Source: Nisaea nitritireducens
Lineage (GTDB): Bacteria; Pseudomonadota; Alphaproteobacteria; Thalassobaculales; Thalassobaculaceae
Assembly (NCBI RefSeq): GCF_014904795.1
Contig: NZ_JACZFS010000024.1
Coordinates: 1 to 64,000, forward strand
Length of the DNA: 64,000 nt
Direction: 5' to 3'
The notes under the pieces were generated by a model. The model had not been told where the DNA came from, did no database searches, and saw nothing but the letters and a program-made list of their open reading frames with translations. Below are positions 18,392 through 26,803 of this stretch, one piece after another. The translations under genes and the position numbers were made by a program. Position 1 is the stretch's first letter. The number at the start of each line of letters is the position of its first letter.

Positions 18392-19024
18392 ATGGTAAAA
18401 ATCGATCAGAATTTTCCGGACAGCGAGCCGTTAACCGAAAAACAGCGACAAATCGTTGATGCTGCCTGCAAACTTTTCACGGAACAGGGGTACGAAGTTA
18501 CCTCGATGGACAAGGTTGCCGCGGAAGCCAATGTTTCCAAGCGCACGGTGTACAGCTACTTCGATAGCAAGGAGCATCTGTTTTGCACTGTCATGGGGGG
18601 AATGTGCGCCGGTTTCGGCGAGCCCAATTCCGATGACATCGATTATTCCGGAACGCCTCGCGAAGTACTGACTGATTGTGCACTTCTGATCCTGGCGAAA
18701 GTGAACAACCCCGAAAAACTGCGATTGATGCGCACCGTGATCGCGGAGGCCGAGCAGTTTCCACTGATCGGGGAAACCTTCTGGAATGAAGGTCCCGGCA
18801 AGATGCGTAACGAGCTGGCGGAATTTATCGGCAAAATGCAGGATCAGGGTCTTCTCAGGAAAACCGACCCGGCCATGGCTGCAGCGCACTTCCAGGGATT
18901 TGTAACCGGACCATTTCTGATCCAGAGATTGTTTACCTCTTCCTGCGACTGGACAGCCGAAGACGCGATAAATTCGGTCGGCCCTGCCGTCGAGAGTTTT
19001 TTGAAAGCCTACGCGCCGGACTGA
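18392..19024 (+). CDS. TetR/AcrR family transcriptional regulator
   Basis: A 210-residue repressor with an N-terminal TetR helix-turn-helix (about residues 16-62, ending KRTVYSYFDSKEHLF) and an all-helical ligand domain similar to the AcrR-type C-terminal domain 14. It is divergent from the MMPL/LolA-like/barrel operon, with an inverted repeat between them, so it most likely represses that operon until a ligand, perhaps the exported compound, is bound. Slightly lower GC than its neighbours. Confidence 0.92.
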   Translation: MVKIDQNFPDSEPLTEKQRQIVDAACKLFTEQGYEVTSMDKVAAEANVSKRTVYSYFDSKEHLFCTVMGGMCAGFGEPNSDDIDYSGTPREVLTDCALLILAKVNNPEKLRLMRTVIAEAEQFPLIGETFWNEGPGKMRNELAEFIGKMQDQGLLRKTDPAMAAAHFQGFVTGPFLIQRLFTSSCDWTAEDAINSVGPAVESFLKAYAPD

Positions 19025-19067
19025 TATGCGCGACTAGAAGTCGGGCCCGGTTATATCCGGCTGCCAA

Positions 19068-19973
19068 TCAGCGATATGGATGATGCTCCCACCAGTGACG
19101 GGCGATATTCAGCCGCCCCGTCACCCAGACATCGTCGAACCCTTTGATGTAATCGAGCAGGCGCGCCAACCCGGCAGCCCGTGCCGGATGGCCGATGAGC
19201 CGCGTGTGCAGACCGATCGACATCATCTTTGGCTGCGTCGCCCCCTCCGCATACAGCATATCGAAGCCATCCCGGATAAACTCGAAGAACTGCTGGCCGG
19301 TATTGAGCCAGCCCCGTGAGAATTTCGAGTCATTGTGGGTCAGGGAATACGGCACGACGAGATGTGGGTTGCCATCGACTTCGACCCAATAGGGTAACTC
19401 GTCGTTATAGGCGTCGCTGTCATAAAGAAAGCCGCCTTCCTCCACCAGAAGCTCCCGCGTCGCCTCCCCCGGGCCGTGACGGCAATACCAGCCGAGCGGG
19501 CGCTCTCCGAGTGTCTTCTGCAAGGAAGCGACGGCGCGCTGGATATGCTCCTGTTCCTGGTCACGCTGGAGTTTGAAGTGCTCCTCCCAGCGCCATCCGT
19601 GGCAACAGATATCGAAACCCGAGGACCGGATTGCCGCCGCCAGTTCCGCATTGCGCTCCACAGCCAGAGCGCAGGTGAAGAAGGTGGCCGGCATTTCCCG
19701 TTCCTGAAACAGACGCAGCACCCGCCAGAACCCGACCCGGCTGCCATACTCGAACATCGATTCTGCGGCGAGATCGCGGCTGCCCGGCATATTCGGCGAA
19801 CCCGGCGATTCCGTCAGGCCGGACTCGGAGAACCCGTCACCGTCATGAATCGAATATTCCGATCCCTCCTCGATATTGACGACAAAGTTCACCGACAAAC
19901 GCGCCCCGCCAGGCCAGTGCGGATCCGGCGGATTGGCCCCATAGCCGACAAAGTCGCGCGGATATGCAGTCAT
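19068..19973 (-). CDS. Polysaccharide deacetylase family protein, PuuE allantoinase-like
   Basis: NodB-fold hydrolase. The 301-residue cytoplasmic protein begins PRDFVGYGANPPDPHWP, the hallmark of the metal-independent PuuE-type allantoinases, and carries the deacetylase core with FDICCHGWRWEEH, the catalytic-site His/Trp cluster, and a late MMSIGLHTRLIGHPAR segment. PuuE opens allantoin to allantoate in purine breakdown. No other purine-degradation gene lies next to it, so the substrate stays an inference from family resemblance. Confidence 0.85.
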   Translation of the reverse strand: MTAYPRDFVGYGANPPDPHWPGGARLSVNFVVNIEEGSEYSIHDGDGFSESGLTESPGSPNMPGSRDLAAESMFEYGSRVGFWRVLRLFQEREMPATFFTCALAVERNAELAAAIRSSGFDICCHGWRWEEHFKLQRDQEQEHIQRAVASLQKTLGERPLGWYCRHGPGEATRELLVEEGGFLYDSDAYNDELPYWVEVDGNPHLVVPYSLTHNDSKFSRGWLNTGQQFFEFIRDGFDMLYAEGATQPKMMSIGLHTRLIGHPARAAGLARLLDYIKGFDDVWVTGRLNIARHWWEHHPYR

Positions 19974-20111
19974 GCTCCTGAACTCCCCAACTGTACGCGG
20001 GGAAGACTAGCGCGTGACCGTCCAAGGTGCGATGCCTTTGGAACTTCTTGGAAATAAACCCACCTGCATTAGGATCACCCCTACAAGTCAACGGGCGAAC
20101 TGGAGAGAGAA

Positions 20112-21104
20112 ATGGCAGTGCTGATTTTGGGCGGCGCGGGTTTTGTCGGCCTCAACATCGCGGAGGCATTGCTGGCGAAAGGCGAAACCGTCGTCGTGTT
20201 CGACCGGCGCCCGATCCCGGCTGCCGCCAGGCGCGCCTTCGAGACGCATCCGGGCACTGTCGTCGAAACCGTCGGCGATGCGCTCAAGGACGGCGCCATC
20301 CTCTCCGCCCTGAAGGAAAACAAGGTCGACCGGATGTTCTGCGCCGCCGCCATCACCGCCGGCCCGGAACGGGATGCCAACGCCCCGCGCTCGATCCTCG
20401 AGGTCAACCTGATGGCGTTCACCGCCGCTCTGGAAGCTGCACGCGATGCCGGGCTGAAACGGGTGATCAATGTCGGCTCCACTGCCGCCTATGGCACAAC
20501 GGCCTTCGGTGACAAACCGCTCTCCGAAGACCTCCCGGCCTGGCCGCACAACATGTATTCGACGACGAAGTTTGCCTCCGAATGCATCACCCGCCGGCTG
20601 GCCGAGCTGTGGCAAATGGACATGTTCAGCGTCCGCCTCTCCGGCGTATTCGGCCCGTGGGAAGTAGACAGTGGGTTGCGCGACACGCTGAGCCCGCAGA
20701 TGCAGGCATCCCTCATCGCCCTCAAGGGCAGCGAGGCAACCCTCCGCTATCGCGACATGCGGGACTGGACCTACAGCCGCGACATCGCCGACGCGCTGGT
20801 CAGGCTGATCAATTCGGAGAGCCGCCCATACGATGTTTTCAACATCAGTTGCTCAGATCCCTGGAGCACGGCCGACTGGTGCGAATTGCTGGCAGGCGGC
20901 TATCCGGACTTCTCCTGGCGTCTCGCCAAACCGGAGGAGGAACCGACCGTGAACCTGCATGGCGACACAGACAGGCAACTGCTGGTGAGCGCACGCCTGA
21001 AGGAAGCGCTCGACTGGTCACCCGATCTGAACCCGGAGCGGAGCTTCGCGGATTTCAAGAAATGGGCGGACAGCTATGGAGACTATTGGCTAGGGAAGTC
21101 CTGA
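20112..21104 (+). CDS. NAD-dependent epimerase/dehydratase family protein
   Basis: Extended short-chain dehydrogenase of the NAD-sugar epimerase type. The 330-residue protein starts with the Rossmann loop GGAGFVGLNIAE (residues 6-17), has the catalytic pair YSTTK (Tyr-x3-Lys) and a substrate-binding RLSGVFGPWE segment. GGAGAGAG lies just before the ATG. No sugar-pathway genes are adjacent, so the substrate (nucleotide sugar, or a sugar acid as in uronate dehydrogenases) is unknown. Confidence 0.88.
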   Translation: MAVLILGGAGFVGLNIAEALLAKGETVVVFDRRPIPAAARRAFETHPGTVVETVGDALKDGAILSALKENKVDRMFCAAAITAGPERDANAPRSILEVNLMAFTAALEAARDAGLKRVINVGSTAAYGTTAFGDKPLSEDLPAWPHNMYSTTKFASECITRRLAELWQMDMFSVRLSGVFGPWEVDSGLRDTLSPQMQASLIALKGSEATLRYRDMRDWTYSRDIADALVRLINSESRPYDVFNISCSDPWSTADWCELLAGGYPDFSWRLAKPEEEPTVNLHGDTDRQLLVSARLKEALDWSPDLNPERSFADFKKWADSYGDYWLGKS

Positions 21105-21130
21105 TGCCTCAGGTCCGTTGGGATGAGGGA

Positions 21131-22030
21131 CTATAGTTTGAAACAGTTGTTACGATGCCAATCAAGATACTTAGGGTGAGGACGGTCAGAGGGTCGTGAT
21201 GTTGGTAATGCGCGGCCAGTCTCATTAATTAGCGCCCGAACCGCATCGGGATCATTTGCTTGCCGCGACACGAGTATCTCAAGGTCATCGCTCAAACTGA
21301 TCACACCACGATCAAACATCCAATGCACCGTACCGGAGAGCGCGAGCCCATTATTGACGATGTCTGGCCCATCACGTGTAACCGGCTGAATATGAGCCGC
21401 CTCAACCTCTGCGCGGCCACCGCCATTAATGAGCTTTATTCCGCTGATCGCGCATCGCTCATCATAAGCCTTCAGCACAACTTCACGGAAAACCCTATCT
21501 CGGGCTACGCGTGATGAAAGAACAGCGACCCTGTCCCGCTCAATGTCATGCAGAAATGGTTCTTGGTCTTCTCTAAACCCATCTGCGGGTTCCGGTTGTT
21601 CATTTCTAGGCAGAACGGGGCCCTCGTCGCCCAGTCCCAAACCTACAATCCGGCTAAAGTCTTCCGGTGAAAGCGGTCGAACAGCGGATTGAGCCCGGCC
21701 TGTGAGATTTCCATCGACACTAAGCAATCCCCGTTCGACATATTCACCCCCCAACGAAAGGGGAACCGTGTTGGGAAATGGTAAATATGTTCCCGGCTCG
21801 ATCAATGCGAGAAACATATCCGAAGCGGTTGGATCGGGGACGATTTGCGCGACTTTCGCAGCGGCATAATATCCACGTGTATTTAGAACTTTGGTTGGTT
21901 CGTAGTAGACGATCCAGCCGCCAACGCACGCGACCGCACGTTTGAAGTATTGGCGCGGGAACTGATAGCGCTCGGCGGGACTATCCTCGTAAATAGAGTC
22001 GGCACGGTGGATAAAAATACCGAATCCCAT
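21131..22030 (-). CDS. HNH endonuclease with N-terminal PUA/EVE-like domain
   Basis: Predicted DNA endonuclease. In 299 residues, positions 1-125 form a beta-rich domain (YQFPRQY...GGWIVYYEP...GYYAAAKVAQIVPDP) reminiscent of PUA/EVE-like base-reading modules, and 180-245 hold an HNH_2 core: CAISG (193-197), AAHI with His213, NNGLAL (226-231) and His236 before MFDRG. That pairing is seen in modification-dependent (type IV-like) restriction proteins. The gene is visibly lower in GC than its flanks and interrupts two unrelated metabolic genes, which suggests transfer. No cognate methylase is nearby. The HNH part is firm; the reader domain is inference. Confidence 0.85.
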   Translation of the reverse strand: MGFGIFIHRADSIYEDSPAERYQFPRQYFKRAVACVGGWIVYYEPTKVLNTRGYYAAAKVAQIVPDPTASDMFLALIEPGTYLPFPNTVPLSLGGEYVERGLLSVDGNLTGRAQSAVRPLSPEDFSRIVGLGLGDEGPVLPRNEQPEPADGFREDQEPFLHDIERDRVAVLSSRVARDRVFREVVLKAYDERCAISGIKLINGGGRAEVEAAHIQPVTRDGPDIVNNGLALSGTVHWMFDRGVISLSDDLEILVSRQANDPDAVRALINETGRALPTSRPSDRPHPKYLDWHRNNCFKL

Positions 22031-22077
22031 GAGGCCTACTTAATCTGCGTACAACAGCTGATGATTCAACGCTGACA

Positions 22078-23310
22078 TCAATCCCCAACCATCTTCAAAC
22101 ACACCATCTTCGCCGTCGTGCAGAACACTTCCATCGCGCGCTCCAGCTCATCCTCTGTCGGCATGGTTGGGGCCAGGCGGATGTTGCGGTCGCGCGGATC
22201 TTTGCCGTAGGGGAAGCAGGCGCCGGAAGCGGTGAGCTTCACGCCGGCCTCGGCGCAGAGCTTCACGGTTTCCGCGGCGCAACCGTCAGCGAGATCAACA
22301 CTAACGAAATAACCGCCCTCGGGCTTGGTCCAGCTGGCCAGATCTGTGCCTTCGAAGGCTGCGGTCAGAGCTTTTTCAACGACAGCGAATTTAGGCGCGA
22401 TGATCTCGGCATGCTTGACCATGTGTGCCGCAATTCCAGCCGTATCCTTGAAGAAGCGGACATGGCGGAGTTGATTGACCTTGTCCGGACCGATGCTGGA
22501 ATAGAACATTCGCTCCAACTGATCGTCGATGTTGGTTTTGGAGGCGGACATCGCTGCCACCCCGGCGCCGGCCAGAGTGATCTTGGACGTCGAGACAAAG
22601 GTCAGGATACGGTCTGCATTACCCGCCGCCTCCGCCGCCTTCTGGATGTTTTTGACCGTCGCTATGTCACCGGTCAGATGGTGCACCACATAGGCGTTGT
22701 CCCACATGATCCGGAAATCCGGCGCGGCGGTCTTCATCGCCGCGAGCCGATCCACCGTCAGGTCGGAATAGACCGCGCCTGTCGGGTTGGAGTATTTCGG
22801 CACGCACCAGATGCCCTTGATGGACGCATCATCGGCGACCAGCGTCTCGACCGCATCCATGTCCGGCCCGTCATCCAGCATCTCGACCGGGATCATCTCG
22901 ATCCCAAGCCGCTCGCAGATGGCGAAATGGCGGTCATACCCCGGCACCGGGCAGATAAACTTCGCCCCCGTCCACGGACCGTCACCGCCCGGCACGCCGA
23001 ACATGACCGCACCCAGGAGCGCGTCATACATCATTTGCAGGCTTCCGTTGCCGCCCGCGATCACCAAATCCGGCGTCGTCTCCATCAACTCCGCGAACAG
23101 CGCCCGCACTTCCGGAATACCGGCCAGAATGCCGTAATTGCGGTAATCGGTGCCGTCAGCGCCCTTGCAATCGTCACTGCTGACGAGATCGAACATCGCC
23201 GCCGCCAGATCGAGCTGGGCCGCCGAGGGCTTGCCCCGCGTCATGTCGATATTCTGGTTACGGGACTTCAAATTGCGGTAGGCGGCGGAAAGGGTTTCGA
23301 GGTCGGACAT
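22078..23310 (-). CDS. Aminotransferase class I/II-fold PLP enzyme (aspartate aminotransferase Ic type)
   Basis: PLP-dependent aminotransferase. The 410-residue protein has the PLP-binding NPTGAVYSD region, the Asp/Tyr pair in WDNAYVVHH (Asp204, Tyr207) and the Schiff-base Lys243 in STSKITLAGAG. The MTRGKPSAAQLDLA start and the GNGSLQMMYD segment match the group of putative aminotransferases (PF12897) with aspartate aminotransferase activity. Single gene; its exact donor is not evident. Confidence 0.9.
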   Translation of the reverse strand: MSDLETLSAAYRNLKSRNQNIDMTRGKPSAAQLDLAAAMFDLVSSDDCKGADGTDYRNYGILAGIPEVRALFAELMETTPDLVIAGGNGSLQMMYDALLGAVMFGVPGGDGPWTGAKFICPVPGYDRHFAICERLGIEMIPVEMLDDGPDMDAVETLVADDASIKGIWCVPKYSNPTGAVYSDLTVDRLAAMKTAAPDFRIMWDNAYVVHHLTGDIATVKNIQKAAEAAGNADRILTFVSTSKITLAGAGVAAMSASKTNIDDQLERMFYSSIGPDKVNQLRHVRFFKDTAGIAAHMVKHAEIIAPKFAVVEKALTAAFEGTDLASWTKPEGGYFVSVDLADGCAAETVKLCAEAGVKLTASGACFPYGKDPRDRNIRLAPTMPTEDELERAMEVFCTTAKMVCLKMVGD

Positions 23311-23397
23311 GGGCTCGATCCGGTTACACTGTTGCGGTGCAGCGGACGCTAGCAGAGGAGCGATTCAGAGGCCAGAGCCGGATTGTCCCAGTTTACG

Positions 23398-24120
23398 TCA
23401 GGACGCGACAGACAGCCGGCCACGCTGACCGAACTCGTTGATCAGCCCGTCAACCAGACCGTTCGATCTGGATTCCGAAATAAAACGCTTTACCGCCTTG
23501 GCAAAGGCCGGATTTCCCGGCCTGACGCCGACCGCCTGACGAACCGCCGTATAGGACCCGTCCAGGACCTTTGCGCCTGGCATGCTCGCTGCGTTCTCCA
23601 GCAAAGCCGGACGAAGGCCGGCCAATGCTTCCAGTTTCTGATCGCGAAACAACTCGAACGCCGCCTTCAGTCCGGGCGCCCGTTTCAGCTCGGCATGTTT
23701 CAAGGCCCGGCTGAGATAGAGATCGTAGGCGGAGCGGTCGGACACCGCGATCCGCACGCCCGGCTTGTCCACGTCTTCCAGGCTCATCAGTTTCGAGCCG
23801 GCGGGCACCATGTAGGTAGCCTCGATCTCAGCATAAGCGCCGCAGAATTCTATGGTTTCCGCCCGCTTCGGGTCTTCGGCGATCAGACAGATATCCCACT
23901 CATCCCCGTCAACCGCATCGGCCACCGCGCCCGGCGAAGGATAGGTGCAATAGGAGATGCTGAACCCGAAATTGCGAGCAATGGCCGCTGCGATCGCTGG
24001 CGAGACCCCCGACGGGTTCCCACCTTCTGTCGTGCCGGTTACCAGCAGCACATTTCCGAGATTGATCCCCGCTCTCAGCTTGCCGGGCTCCGTCAGCCCA
24101 TAATCCTCAATATCGATCAT
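23398..24120 (-). CDS. Periplasmic-binding-protein-like (transporter substrate-binding domain) protein
   Basis: Amino-acid-binding-type domain (PBP type 2, SBP_bac_3 family): GKLRAGINLGN start of lobe 1, DICLIAEDPKRAETIEFCGAYAEIEATYMV and RIAVSDRSAYDLYLSR of lobe 2. I prefer the ATG at 24120 (MIDIEDYGL, 240 aa); a GTG at 24174 would add 18 poorly conserved residues. There is no signal peptide and no permease nearby, so it is either cytoplasmic or not a transport component. Such orphan soluble binding domains are common in alphaproteobacteria, function unknown. Confidence 0.8.
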   Translation of the reverse strand: MIDIEDYGLTEPGKLRAGINLGNVLLVTGTTEGGNPSGVSPAIAAAIARNFGFSISYCTYPSPGAVADAVDGDEWDICLIAEDPKRAETIEFCGAYAEIEATYMVPAGSKLMSLEDVDKPGVRIAVSDRSAYDLYLSRALKHAELKRAPGLKAAFELFRDQKLEALAGLRPALLENAASMPGAKVLDGSYTAVRQAVGVRPGNPAFAKAVKRFISESRSNGLVDGLINEFGQRGRLSVAS

Positions 24121-24360
24121 TCTCCAAAGCACTCCCCATGCAGGCGCAGCCGGTCGGACAAAGTTCCGGCGCACGTCACACTATAATGCTCAACTTAATC
24201 GGGGGAAATAGCGATGAAATTTCGCATATTAATAAAATGCAAATGGAATCCGGGACATAGCGAGTCACAAAACAACTCAACCACAGAAACTTGGTCGATC
24301 AGATCATCATAACCAGAAGCAGGAAGAGGAGCCACAGCATCAAAATTCAGCCACGCGGCG

Positions 24361-24425
24361 CGCCTTTATGTAAAGCTTCCTTGACACGCGTCAAGTTGCG
24401 CTTCATGTAAAAGAAACTTTACATG
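24361..24425 (+). promoter_or_regulatory. Promoter and operator of the membrane-protein/XRE pair
   Basis: TTGACA at 24381-24386 is a perfect -35. CATGTAAA-N6-TTTACATG (24404-24425) is a perfect 8+8 inverted repeat just upstream of the first ATG at 24434, covering the expected -10/+1. A second, smaller symmetric element CTTTA-TG-TAAAG (24364-24375) shares ATGTAAAG and lies upstream of the -35. Two sites around a promoter fit autorepression by the downstream XRE protein. The rest of the gap back to 24121 is AT-rich with no gene. Confidence 0.6.
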
Positions 24426-24433
24426 GAAATGGC

Positions 24434-24811
24434 ATGAAAATATCCCGCTACCTGATCGAACTCGGCGCAACTTTTGCCGCCTATGTCGTCGCGCTCCTTG
24501 TCTCAAATGGCCTGCTGACCGCTCTAGAGCCGGACCATGCGCTCAGGCCATTCATAGCACTTCTCCCCATGCTTCCGGCGGCGGCGGTATGCTGGTCGGT
24601 GATCCGGCAGGTCAGGCGGGTGGACGAGATGCAGCGGATGATCCAGTTCGAGGCGCTGGCCATTGCTTTCGCCGCCACTGCGCTCTCCACCTTCAGCTAC
24701 GGCTTTCTGGAAAGTGTCGGGTTCCCGAAACTCTCCATGTTCGCCGTCTGGCCGCTGATGGCCGGATTCTGGATTGTCGGCGGTGTGATTGCCCGGCGGC
24801 GCTATCGATGA
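24434..24811 (+). CDS. Small integral membrane protein partnered with an XRE regulator
   Basis: A 125-residue polytopic membrane protein with four predicted transmembrane helices (about 11-28, 38-57, 72-94, 98-117) and a basic RRRYR C-terminus. I do not recognise a named family. The stop overlaps the start of the XRE gene (ATGA), so the two are co-translated; such membrane-protein/XRE pairs recur in bacteria and may form a membrane-sensed switch. Confidence 0.75.
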   Translation: MKISRYLIELGATFAAYVVALLVSNGLLTALEPDHALRPFIALLPMLPAAAVCWSVIRQVRRVDEMQRMIQFEALAIAFAATALSTFSYGFLESVGFPKLSMFAVWPLMAGFWIVGGVIARRRYR

Positions 24812-24996
24812 AGAACAGCCTGAAGACGCTGCGCGCGGAACGGGGCTGGTCCCAGGCGGATCTCGCCGGATTGCTAAAAGTCTCGCGCCAGACGGTGAAC
24901 GCCATTGAGAACGGCCGTTACGACCCGAGCCTGCCGCTCGCCTTCACTATTGCCCGGGTGATGCAGCTGCGGATCGAGGAGGTCTTCGAGGAGTAG
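24808..24996 (+). CDS. XRE family helix-turn-helix transcriptional regulator
   Basis: A 62-residue Cro/CI-type DNA-binding protein, essentially only the HTH domain: LRAERGWSQADLAGLLKVSRQTVNAIENGRYDP with the recognition helix at SRQTVNAIE, then ALSMAF-like helices ending IEEVFEE. It resembles the YozG/YgzD family, often coupled to small membrane proteins. Starts inside the stop of the upstream gene. Likely binds the inverted repeat at 24404-24425. Confidence 0.9.
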   Translation: MKNSLKTLRAERGWSQADLAGLLKVSRQTVNAIENGRYDPSLPLAFTIARVMQLRIEEVFEE

Positions 24997-25005
24997 ACGG
25001 CACCT

Positions 25006-25854
25006 CTATCGAGGGGCCGCACCTGAAAAGGTCGTTCGATAGAGCAACCGGCGGTGGCCATCATAATCGTTGGTCGCGTAATGCAGCGTCGTCCGGTTGT
25101 CCCAGATAACCACATCTCCCGCCCGCCATTTATGCCGACAGGAGAAGTCCGGCCTTGTGCAATGCCGGTAGATTTCCTGCAAGACCGGCAGGCTCTCCTC
25201 CTCGGTCATACCGTCGAGGCGGGTGGTGTAGATCGGATTGAGGAAAAGCGCCTTTGCCCCGGTGACCGGCTCGGTGATAACGGCGGGATGGAAGGTTTCC
25301 CGATCTGCTTCCGGATCGCCCCGGGTCATCCGGATAGAGGCATTGGCCCGTGTTTCCGAAGGCGGCGCATGTTTCACGCCGTAGGGCTTGCCGACATGCA
25401 CGGCATTACGTCCATCCACCACAGATTTCAGCGCAGCAGGCAGCGACCTGTAAGCGACCGTCTGGCTGGCCCAGACCGTATCGCCGCCGACATCCGGTAT
25501 TTCTACCGCGTTCAGAATCGATCCGGCGGGCGGGTTTTCCAGAAAGCTGAAATCGGCATGCCATTCCCCACCGAAGACGCCACCCCCGATCTCGGATGCT
25601 TCCTTCAGCACGGCGATGATCTCCGGGTCGTCCTCCAGCGGCGACACGTAAGGCAGCTGCATCGCCGGGCCGAAGACACGGGTCAGCGCTTTCTGCTGTG
25701 GCGACGTCAGGTACTGGTCGCGCAGGACAAGCACCTGATGCTCCGCCAGGCTGCGTTTCAGAAACTCCGCACCAGAGCCGGAGATGGTCTCGGAGAGCGA
25801 AAGATATTCGATTTCCGCGCCGATGAAGCCGGTGAGTTTCTTGAGAGTAGGCAT
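25006..25854 (-). CDS. TauD/TfdA family Fe(II)/2-oxoglutarate dioxygenase
   Basis: Non-haem iron dioxygenase. The 282-residue protein has the facial triad His99-x-Asp101 (EWHADFSF) and distal His258 (WDNRTTLHYA), and the 2-oxoglutarate-binding Arg in HRRLLYRTTF near 268-274. Length and N-terminal IGAEIEYLSL match the TauD (taurine) and TfdA group, but no sulfonate transporter is adjacent, so the substrate is open. Confidence 0.9.
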   Translation of the reverse strand: MPTLKKLTGFIGAEIEYLSLSETISGSGAEFLKRSLAEHQVLVLRDQYLTSPQQKALTRVFGPAMQLPYVSPLEDDPEIIAVLKEASEIGGGVFGGEWHADFSFLENPPAGSILNAVEIPDVGGDTVWASQTVAYRSLPAALKSVVDGRNAVHVGKPYGVKHAPPSETRANASIRMTRGDPEADRETFHPAVITEPVTGAKALFLNPIYTTRLDGMTEEESLPVLQEIYRHCTRPDFSCRHKWRAGDVVIWDNRTTLHYATNDYDGHRRLLYRTTFSGAAPR

Positions 25855-25946
25855 GGCGGGTCCAGATGCACGAAGTTACAGCGCCAGAGGCGGCCCTGTC
25901 GCAATGCTATCCGCATTCTAGCGGCGCCGGAAGGCCACCCACCCAA

Positions 25947-26570
25947 TCACGCGTAGAACCGGCCCCCGGAAACCGCCAGATCGGCGTCGAAGGCGCGGCC
26001 GATGGCCACGAGACCGATGCGCCGGAGCTTGGACAGATCAAGCGGCGCCTCCAGTCGATGGGCCTCGAAATCGGCAAAATCGAGCCTAACGGTATGCCAG
26101 TCCGGGTTGGCGATGAAATCCGCGCGATAGGATTGCCAGGGACGCGTCATGTCTTCGGTTCGCAGATGCAGATTGTAAGCTTCCCCCGCACCCAGCACCT
26201 GCAGCTCGATCCCTTTCCAGCCGGAGGCGTCCATCGGAGCCCCGTCAGGATTGAGATCAAGCGCCAGCTGCAAAAAGCCCCCATTGTTTTCCAGGCTCAC
26301 CTCGCCACGCATGCGGAGCGCCACGCGGCCATCGACTGTCTCCCGCGTCATCTCTCCCGCCGAAACGCCGCCCATCACCTGATCGGAGACGAGTTGCCAG
26401 TGCGTGCCACGAGGCGACTGCGGATGCGGATGAGAAAGATCGTCGATAACCGGAGAGCCGGAAGCCATGGCGAATGTCCCAGGGATGAGTGAGGTAGCCC
26501 CTATCACGCCGAGGAAGCCAATGATGTTGCGGCGAGAGATGGGCACTCTGTTTGGCAGATAGAAACACAT
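25947..26570 (-). CDS. CIA30 family protein with Tat-like signal
   Basis: A 207-residue protein whose residues ~45-205 form the galactose-binding-like CIA30 fold: WQLVSDQVMGGVSAG near the start, NNGGFLQLALDL, and the RAIGLVAIGRAFDADLAVSGG-type end. Mitochondrial CIA30 (NDUFAF1) assists complex I assembly; bacterial versions are uncharacterised. The N-terminus has SRRNIIGFLG followed by a hydrophobic stretch, resembling a twin-arginine signal, so export is likely. No nuo genes nearby. Confidence 0.82.
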   Translation of the reverse strand: MCFYLPNRVPISRRNIIGFLGVIGATSLIPGTFAMASGSPVIDDLSHPHPQSPRGTHWQLVSDQVMGGVSAGEMTRETVDGRVALRMRGEVSLENNGGFLQLALDLNPDGAPMDASGWKGIELQVLGAGEAYNLHLRTEDMTRPWQSYRADFIANPDWHTVRLDFADFEAHRLEAPLDLSKLRRIGLVAIGRAFDADLAVSGGRFYA

Positions 26571-26803
26571 GACACCGAGAGTTAGGCCTGCGCCCGCACC
26601 CGGAAAGGTCTCCGACTCCTCAAATTGAAAGTTGATGCCTCGATCATCGGAGTATATTCCTCACCTATGAGCTGAGCGTTAACCATATTGGATCTGCTCA
26701 TCATCGAGATCGCGGTGACTGTCTCCGGCAGGGAACACAATATCTACCAGCCGATTTTCCAAGGCTCGAAGGCCACCTCAGACGCGGCAGAGGACATTTC
26801 GCA

